Positions 57,365 to 64,000 of a DNA stretch of 64,000 bases are shown here, one piece after another. The position numbers and the translations under genes were made by a program. The stretch is from Bradysia coprophila (lineage: Eukaryota; Arthropoda; Insecta; Diptera; Sciaridae): NCBI RefSeq assembly GCF_014529535.1, contig NW_023503376.1:310001-374000 (forward strand), given 5' to 3'. How positions within the stretch are numbered: position 1 is the stretch's first letter; the number at the start of each line of letters is the position of its first letter. Below the pieces are notes generated by a model. It saw only the letters and a program-made list of their open reading frames with translations. It ran no database searches and had not been told where the DNA came from.

Positions 57365-58150
57365 CGCTAGTCGTTTATTACCTACAGGATGAGCTAAGTG
57401 TTTAGCTGCCGTTTCGTTCATTGCAATTTGATTGATTTGATTTATTTGATTTGTTTTCCTCCTTTTTTTTCTTTTTTTTGTGACGAATATTTTTTTCTTC
57501 AATTGTTTGAATATGATTCTTGTTTTCATGTTTGATTTTTATTTTTCTTTTTGTCATAAATGTCAGTTGCTTTTATACTGTTGATAAATAAACAATAAAC
57601 TATAAAGGAACCACATTCAGTTCGCGGATCCATCCAGCCGTTTCGGAGAACCGGCACTCATGGCCGTGCGGGACCGACGAGTCAATTTGAATACATAGAC
57701 TAATTCTAAGCTAATTCGTGTTAAAAAGGCTTCCATCAACAACGTGAGCACGTAGCCAGCTAAAGTCGAAATTTCGATATTTTTAAATCGTGATATGTCC
57801 AAGATGGAGAGAGTTTCAAACTCCTTGAAAGGCGATATTGGTAGAGGATTCCATGCTCTATTAAACGCGGAGAATAATGGATTTTACAAAATTTGTCTGA
57901 ATTGTACAATATTTGAAAATTTTTATTTTCACCATCCGCGGCGAAACTTGGACTCCTATGTAATACACAGGTAGACCCATCTTGCAACAAAACAATAATG
58001 CCTGATCAGCCTGCCTAAGCTTTAGAACGATACCACACTTGCCATACCAGCCTCACGACAACTATATGTTACTCTATTTGCAGTAAGGTCACTCTACGAC
58101 GAAATTTTCAATTTATAATCTATCTTCAAGTGCCCGTTCCTTTAGGATGA
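57365..58150. other. Intergenic DNA
   Basis: T-rich sequence near 57420-57560 and nothing else recognisable. Confidence 0.4.
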
Positions 58151-58562
58151 GTGGAATTGCTTGGATTCAACTTGGATTCAATTTACTTTGCTTTGGCAAC
58201 GTATGGGTTAAAGGCATCAGCAATGACGCGCCGCAACAGGATTTCATTAACCAATATGGAACGGCAAATCCTAAGAATCCTCTCCGATACAGCTAGTGAC
58301 AAGCCTTCGATTGTACGTACAACCAAGAGCGATAATGCGAAATAAAACGATAGTCAAGCGAGTCATGGTGCATCGCCTTCGTTATCACCGGCATATTGAA
58401 CGAAGACCAAACAACCACATTTTACGAGTGGCACGACGGTTCAAAATCAATCGGAAATTCAAAGTCGGCCGTCCATGCTTCATATGCGAAGATACACTGC
58501 GCCAAGAATCAATGAAAACAGGAACTTACTTGATGCTATGGCCAACGATGAATTCAACATGA
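58151..58562 (+). pseudogene. LINE ORF2 C-terminal relic with frameshift
   Basis: The first frame reads LATYGLKASAMTRRNRISL and ends ERQILRIL. The second frame continues with RLRYHRHIERRPNNHILRV, then KVGRPCFICEDTLRQES. This matches the familiar LINE tail order (a LYGSExW-like motif, an ERxxLRxI-like motif, RLRWxGHxxR and GRPxxxWxD), with Trp lost in both places. A +1 shift near 58320 and lost residues show it is inactive. The clade is not determined. Confidence 0.65.
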
Positions 58563-58909
58563 ATGAATTCACATTGCTAATTATACATTTACAATTCAGC
58601 AACAATCGTTGAAAATACTGTTGGTGAATCTCTCAGGAGATCGGATGACTTTTAATGTATTGGTGAATCTCTCAGGAGATCTTTTGAATGTGTACTCTGA
58701 ACCCAAATGTTGTAGTTAGTCGGACTGTACGCCAATTGAGGGTCAGCTCCTTGTGTGATTGTCCTTTTCCACTTACCTGGTTGGCCTAGCGTAATCTAGG
58801 ATGCATAGTGATTGAAATACATCGCTCGCTGGGTATAGTGAAGTCGGAGTCGGAGTGGAATTGTTATCCATTCTTCATAAATAAGTGGTTTAAGTTATTT
58901 GAAGCAATT

Positions 58910-59270
58910 CTCACATTAATTACGTGTATCTGGAGTTTAGATGAGTGGGGGCTCGTTGGAACGCTGAGGTCAAGTGCTTTCAGGACATGCCTAGTTTCAG
59001 AACATCCATTGATATATGATGTGAAAAATGTACAACACAAATTTGCAAAATCCATGTGACCTTTAGACGGGTACCTCACATGCAGTGCTGGTGGTTGCCC
59101 ACATAACAGAGTTTTATGTTAATACACCCGCTACTCGTATAATTCACTAGCTCGAGACTATGTGAGGCCTGTTTTGAGGTTTCCTGATCCTGGCAAAGAC
59201 TTTTCAAACCATAAGTAAATAATAAATAATCCCAGATGAAGTGTTTCCGATTTTAATAGGTGGATGAAGG
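58910..59270. repeat. Decayed copy of the 31242-33406 foldback
   Basis: Shared pieces in order: gagtgggggctcgttggaac, gacatgcctagtttcag, catgcagtgctggtggttgc, gtgaggcctgttttgaggt and aataggtgga. Confidence 0.75.
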
Positions 59271-59381
59271 ACAAATTGAAACATTCGTTTGGTAACAACA
59301 TCTTTTCGCAACTTGTTGCATAAATTACTATTTCGCACCCCTGTACGTACTTCAACCACTTGCTTACAACTTCATTTTTTT

Positions 59382-59397
59382 TATTTATTTTTTATTT
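59382..59397 (-). promoter_or_regulatory. Poly(A) signals of the LAPTM-like gene
   Basis: Overlapping AATAAA-type motifs on the minus strand lie 55-75 nt past the stop at 59455. Confidence 0.55.
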
Positions 59398-59454
59398 TAA
59401 TGTTAAAACTCGTGAACCTTAGTCACACAGGACAAAATGCTTTAAATATAGAAA

Positions 59455-60130
59455 CTATGACTTCGAAGAAGACATTATTCGCGTGTTCGACAAAGAGTCC
59501 GACAGCAAGAGTGAATCAAATTTGTCGTAAGGCGGCGGAGGATTTTCTTGTATGTTCTGATAGGCTGAACAAATACACCACCAAATGTAGACGGGTAAAT
59601 CTGTACGAAAAATGGTCGATTTATTCTCTGGCGTCTCAATTCTAAATCTAAATTCTTACATATGGGCAGCAATATGATTAGGATAAAGAGAGTGGCTATT
59701 CCAAAAGGCACCAACGCAATCCCGTTCAAGATAATCCACGGCAACATAAGAAAATGATTTCTCTGTAAATTTTGTGTGATCTCAATTTCACTGAAATCAT
59801 CAAAAATGTTTCCAAAAATCAAACCTTTACAGCTCCTACAACCAACAAAACTGATGAAATGAAGTCTATAACTGAAGCGGTAACAATCAACCAAAACACT
59901 GCTGATCTGTCCGTTTTGTAGGTAGAGTACGGACTGCTTGTGTAACTAAGTGCGCCATTAGAATCGTCATAACCTCCCGTGTTAACGATCTCAATGAATA
60001 CATCGCTACTAGCAACACCACCAGCAACAATTGTAACAAATACAACGAAGCTACGAATAATACACAGACTACCCCAGATAAATACCCCGTTACGTAATTT
60101 ACAACAGAAACAGAACTGTTCCAAAGCCAT
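59455..60130 (-). CDS. Four-helix LAPTM-like membrane protein with PPPPY tail
   Basis: Exons 60130-59825, 59762-59660 and 59600-59455 have GT-AG introns of 62 and 59 nt and matching phases, giving 184 aa. The start ATG is in strong context (aaaaATGg). A cytosolic-type N-terminus with FCFCCKLRNG precedes helix 1 (about 13-38). A loop of about 40 residues follows, then helix 2 (about 77-101), helix 3 (about 107-136) and a short aromatic helix 4 (YLPVYIWWCICSAY, 137-150). The tail holds PPPPY at 157-161, a PPxY site of the kind that recruits NEDD4-type ubiquitin ligases. Four helices, the N-terminal Cys-rich motif and the PPxY tail together fit LAPTM4/5 or the related insect DUF4728 proteins of endosomes and lysosomes. 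The gene model is firm; the family name is inference. Confidence 0.8.
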
Positions 60131-61382
60131 TTTTCTGATTTGTATAAATTGGTCAAATGATTAATCCGTTCTTCACTGCACAAGGTTGCAAATGCTACTG
60201 CTATCGAATAAAAATACTGACGGGCAGAATATTCTTTGAATTTTGAATGTAAATTTTTGCATCTGGTTTCATCCATTCTCATTTTCCACTTCTTTGTATC
60301 GCGTACATTGTTGGGTGTTTATGATAAATAAAACAAAAGAAGAAACTTTGTTGACGATGAGATTTCGAATTGTAAATTAATGTTTCAAATTTGAGATCAA
60401 CTTTGAAGAGTCTCACCCGCATGAAAGATAGTCGAAAATTTAACGATAAATAGTCGAGCGCATCAAATGGTACCAGATTTTCACAGGAACAATTTTACTC
60501 CTCTCCTTGAAAAAAATGAAAAAAATATCTTATCACTATCACTTTTTCTTATATTTTTCCTTTAAAGAGAAAGAATCAATACGCCATCTTCTGTGAAAAC
60601 CCGGAACCATTCCTATCTTTCGCTGCCTACTTGAAAGTTTACACTGAAATCACGAGGTTTTTAAATGGTACGTGTTTCAATGAAATCCGTATCAAAACTC
60701 AAATCATCATTGATAGTTCATCACTTTACAAATGATCGTGCGAGTGCCCAATGCCTTTGATACACGATCATCGCACACAAAAGGTATGTTTAAGAATGAA
60801 ACAGGAAGCGGCCGGCGTTCCAAGTATGATAAGCATACTTTATGTAACACATTTTGCTTAATTTAGCTTTAGTAAAATTGTGGCATTGATATAAAAGAGA
60901 GTGCTGCATTATGCTGAGGTCTTTTTGATACATGGAAGAATAGATTGAATTATATGGAAGAATGTTAAAAATCCTAATTAATGCATATTATCAACCCACT
61001 AGTAGTTCTTTGTGTATACTTAAGAAAAATATCGATCATCTTCCAGTACGTAAACTCGGCTCAAAATGAATATTTACTTTTCGTGGTTTTTGTTTGCTTC
61101 CATCGTTTTATTCGTTCCACATACATTCCAATGTCTCTCTCTTCCATTCAACATGCACAAATAAGTGTTACTACTCTCTTTACGTTTCTCATTTAATTTT
61201 CGCAGGGTGCTGCAAGCAAAGTTTGTTTGTATGGTTTCCACTCAACAGAAAGTACTCCGTGAGAGAGCGAGAGCTGTCAAGTAAACAAAGCAAAAATTGA
61301 ACAAATCCATTTTTCATGGCTTGGGCATAAATTACGGAATTTTTCTCGTAATTTAGTCCATCAGCATGAAAAGTTGTATACG
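60131..61382. other. Intergenic DNA upstream of the LAPTM-like gene
   Basis: No gene or repeat family recognised. The minus-strand frame at 59887-60282 is a shadow of exon 1 of the neighbouring gene. Confidence 0.4.
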
Positions 61383-61468
61383 CATCTGTTGTGGACAGTT
61401 TGTTTTAGGCCGCGTGAGGGCTACAACTCTCGAAATTGCTTAAAATATACCGTCCACAACAGATCCGT
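61383..61468. repeat. Short palindromic repeat
   Basis: catctgttgtggacag is inverted as gtccacaacagat about 60 bp later. Confidence 0.7.
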
Positions 61469-61704
61469 AAATAACTATTGCGCTTAAAGACTGAAATTCG
61501 ACGGATTTCGACATGCAACCTATAATCGAAAAGTTTGATTTTTCAGAGAGACATATTTGCGGCCAAGAATAGTTATTTTCCTAACGCATGCTAAAATGCT
61601 TTTTTAGCGAATGAGAGGTTTCCATCTCTAGTCGGAGGTGAGTGCTGGAAAGTGAGGAAAGAACGTTTTTCCTAAACGACATGGGAAATAAGCGACGATG
61701 TCGC

Positions 61705-61732
61705 CAGTGTCGGACTGGCCCTATGGGCACTG
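61705..61732. mobile_element. 28-bp hAT remnant with a perfect 8-bp duplication
   Basis: It starts CAGTGTCGGACTGGCC and ends GGGCACTG. It is flanked on both sides by gatgtcgc (61697-61704 and 61733-61740). The start matches the end of the element at 481 at 14 of 15 positions. The surrounding DNA is part of a larger imperfect palindrome. Confidence 0.8.
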
Positions 61733-61861
61733 GATGTCGCGATATTTCAGCACTAGTTAGGAAAAGTACTTTTATCTAGTGTCGAAATATCGCGACTTCG
61801 GGGCTCATTTCCGACAAACTACAAACAAAACGTTGTTTCTAACTTTATTTTTTAGATGTTG

Positions 61862-63257
61862 CAGAGTTCCCACGACTTAGGAAGGCTCCTAAAATTACGA
61901 ATTTTAGGAAATTTTAACGGTAATTTTAGGAGAATTTCAGGATATTTCGAAAGTAATTTTAGAAGGAATTTTTAAAAATTTGACAAAGTTTCTATAAGTA
62001 ATTTCCGGAGGAATTTTTGCAGCCTCAAGATCTTTCTATTTCTCATACACTTCGTAAAATAATAAAAATGTTTCAGAAAATTAATATGTAATAGAATGGA
62101 GGGGTGTGCGATGGATAAAGGATCGAGACTGGCATCCCTAGATGTCAAAAACTCGATTATCTCAATTGAACCATTTTGCCTTAATTTTAGACCAAACAAC
62201 CACTCACGACACAAACATTTCTCACATGATTTTCAAAAACTTTTCTGTTCTACAACATTCCCAAGAATTTAAGCCCACTAGAGCAAAGATCGAATTATTT
62301 TCTTGATAGAATTTCCGAATTTTCAAGTTTAAGATCCACTCAATTTTTCATAGTCGGCAAACTTTGACGACTCACCAAAAATACTTTCTCGATAAACTTC
62401 GCCTATATTTTATTTTTTTCTGTTGCACTGGACTCCAATTAGTAGAATATTAGTCTTTAGTAGCAGCTCATAAGGATCTCAAAGAAGGTTTTTGGTAGAA
62501 GTCGAAGTAAATGGGAGACCGAAAACTAAAAAATTTAGCTTCTATGATTTTTCGCAAGTTATAAATGAATTTTTAAAATTTACGCCAGTCTCGATACTTT
62601 ATCCATCGTACACCCCTAATTGACAAAAAGTTTTTTTTTATCAAAACATCTTTTTCCTTATGTAGTTCAATAAATAATTGAAACTTTTACCAGCAACTTG
62701 ACCTTTATCAGTTGTTTCTTGTCGACTGCACTGAAAACTTTTTTCGTACCACGTACCAATTTTACCGTTGATTTGGAATGAGCATTCCAATTTATTTGGT
62801 GAGTCGTACCAATCGTTGGTATTGGTATGCTGCACAAATTAATTGGTACTGGTATTTTACTAGTAATTCCAAATCAACGGTAAAATTGGTAGATTTTATT
62901 TTCAGTGTGGACCCTTCTTTCAAGTTAACAAGATTCACCATTACATTGGTCGAAGACCGACGATAGTCGCATCTTCTAACAAACTGCGATCCTCGAGAAT
63001 GTATTTGTTTTCGCTAAATCCATGTTCAGAATCGCTGTTTGCATGATTCAAAGAAATGACTGTTTTCAAATTCATTGCAGCGTAATTAACAAAAACAATT
63101 CCTTGTTTTTCAATTTTATCAAAAAATTTGTTTGATAGTGTGGGCTCATTTTAGGAATTTTAGGAGTTTTAGAAGATTTTAGGAGATTTTAGGAGGATTT
63201 AGGAGGATTTAGTCCATTTTAGGAATTTTATGAATTTTAGGAGGAGTGGGAACTCTG
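61862..63257. mobile_element. Element with CAGAGTTCCCAC ends and a nested palindrome
   Basis: CAGAGTTCCCAC at the left is inverted at 63246-63257. atgttg is repeated just outside both ends. The subterminal regions are rich in aattttaggag-type motifs. A palindromic MITE occupies about 62098-62622 (gtgtgcgatggataaagg arms), and a further small palindrome lies at 62740-62895 (ccgttgatttggaat arms). Confidence 0.7.
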
Positions 63258-63331
63258 ATGTTGTATTGCTTCGGACTTTCACCGAAAGGTGTCGGAATAA
63301 TTTTGAAGATATTTGGATACGCTTGCTTCAT

Positions 63332-63371
63332 AAGCAAGAGGTCAACGGTTCAAATCTCGTTGGGCGCTAAA
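63332..63371 (+). other. tRNA-Met-like 3' half (relic)
   Basis: An anticodon-arm-like hairpin (cttgcttcataagcaag, loop with CAT) is followed by ggttcaaatc in T-arm position. The T stem pairs only if one base is bulged, and no matching D arm or 5' acceptor strand is present. It is a tRNA-derived relic or a chance likeness. Confidence 0.3.
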
Positions 63372-64000
63372 AACAAAAATTTTATTTCCAAATTCTCATT
63401 TGTCTTCATGCATTAAAAAAGTTGTTTCTAACTTATGCTACTCCCTAGGACAAGCTTAAGACTAGTACCGAAAAATTCTACTTTACATCACGAGTCAGAA
63501 AATATACTATTTTGTCTCTCACACTGAGTACTTTTTTGGTAAGTGGCCTTAGCCTTGATTTTCAGTTATAAAAAACCACTCCATTTTGCCTCCGTTTGGC
63601 TAAGCCACGCCTCGTAACTATCGTTTAAACGGAAACAAAACGAAGTGTTTTTTTTTGTATGTGAGTGGAAACCATACTTTACGCTAGAATAATTTTGCTA
63701 GAATGATTACCAACTTGAAAGTCATGAATCACCTTCTAATTTATCCTTTCTTTCATAATGTCATTCTGAAATTTTTCATATTTTCTTTAAGTGTCCAACA
63801 TTTTTCACATTTTTCTTGATTTTCTCAAACTAATTTTCACAAAAACACTCTCTGCGGAGAGTACTTATTGTATTCACCAATAAATCGGACCAACACAACA
63901 ACGTTCGGAAAGTCTCCTTTATTTCTAAATAACAGCTCAAACAGCAGTCTGATACAATTTAGAATGGACTTGGAAAAATGCAAATAATCGGATCGAGTGG
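63372..64000. other. Intergenic DNA to the window end
   Basis: No gene, exon or repeat family recognised. Confidence 0.4.

Noticed and set aside
59887..60282. 131-aa minus-strand ORF overlapping the LAPTM-like gene
   Set aside because: It is a shadow frame of exon 1; the spliced model in the other frame has clean splice sites, helices and a PPxY tail.
63280..63371. Functional tRNA-Met gene
   Set aside because: The T stem needs a bulge, and no D arm or 5' acceptor strand pairs with the 3' end.

Overview
The window looks like a piece of an insect genome, most likely from a fly (Diptera). Genes are spliced, several introns are only 55-67 nt with GT-AG ends, non-coding DNA is AT-rich, and a cuticle chitin deacetylase is present. 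The density of foldback and tandem-repeat-bearing elements would suit a lower dipteran such as a fungus gnat, but that placement is inference.

Four protein-coding genes are well supported. (1) A chitin deacetylase (Cda3-type: signal segment, CBM14, LDLa, polysaccharide deacetylase) lies on the minus strand from about 39.97 kb down to 23.2 kb. It has five coding exons, two very large introns and a 16-nt micro-exon. (2) An ELOVL-type fatty acid elongase (plus, 44256-45104) has one 60-nt intron. (3) Chitinase domain-containing protein 1, CHID1 (plus, 53366-55354), has six exons. (4) A small four-helix LAPTM-like membrane protein with a PPPPY tail (minus, 59455-60130) has three exons. Weaker calls are two orphan terminal exons arranged tail to tail (41.7-42.45 kb), a coiled-coil terminal exon with a frameshift (48.85-49.05 kb), degenerate ORFs near 21.5-22.3 and 55.9-56.55 kb that are interrupted by hAT-like insertions, a Penelope-like GIY-YIG relic (about 10 kb) and a LINE ORF2 tail (58.15-58.56 kb).

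Most of the rest is repetitive. From 0.5 to 2.7 kb there is an element with hAT-like ends carrying ten 175-bp units. At 4.3-5.8, 35.9-37.5 and 46.8-47.9 kb are three copies of 'family A', two of them with internal units of about 147 bp. At 7.3-9.6 kb a TTAA-flanked foldback sits inside another element. At 10.4-11.6 and 25.1-25.9 kb are two oppositely oriented copies of an element filled with a 19-bp hairpin minisatellite. At 19.4-20.4 kb is a 37-bp tandem array. At 26.2-27.4 and 31.4-32.6 kb are two direct copies of 'family B' flanking the chitin-binding exon of the deacetylase gene. Many short palindromic MITEs are scattered elsewhere, often with readable target-site duplications.

The four genes do not form an operon-like unit. 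The deacetylase modifies extracellular chitin and CHID1 is a secreted chitinase-fold protein. The elongase and the LAPTM-like protein are expected in the ER and endolysosomal membranes. The strongest leads are the direct repeats around an in-frame domain exon, the micro-exon carrying most of a catalytic motif, the array of units resembling splice acceptor plus poly(A) cassettes, and a 28-bp hAT remnant with a perfect 8-bp duplication. All calls come from reading the sequence; no search or alignment was run.
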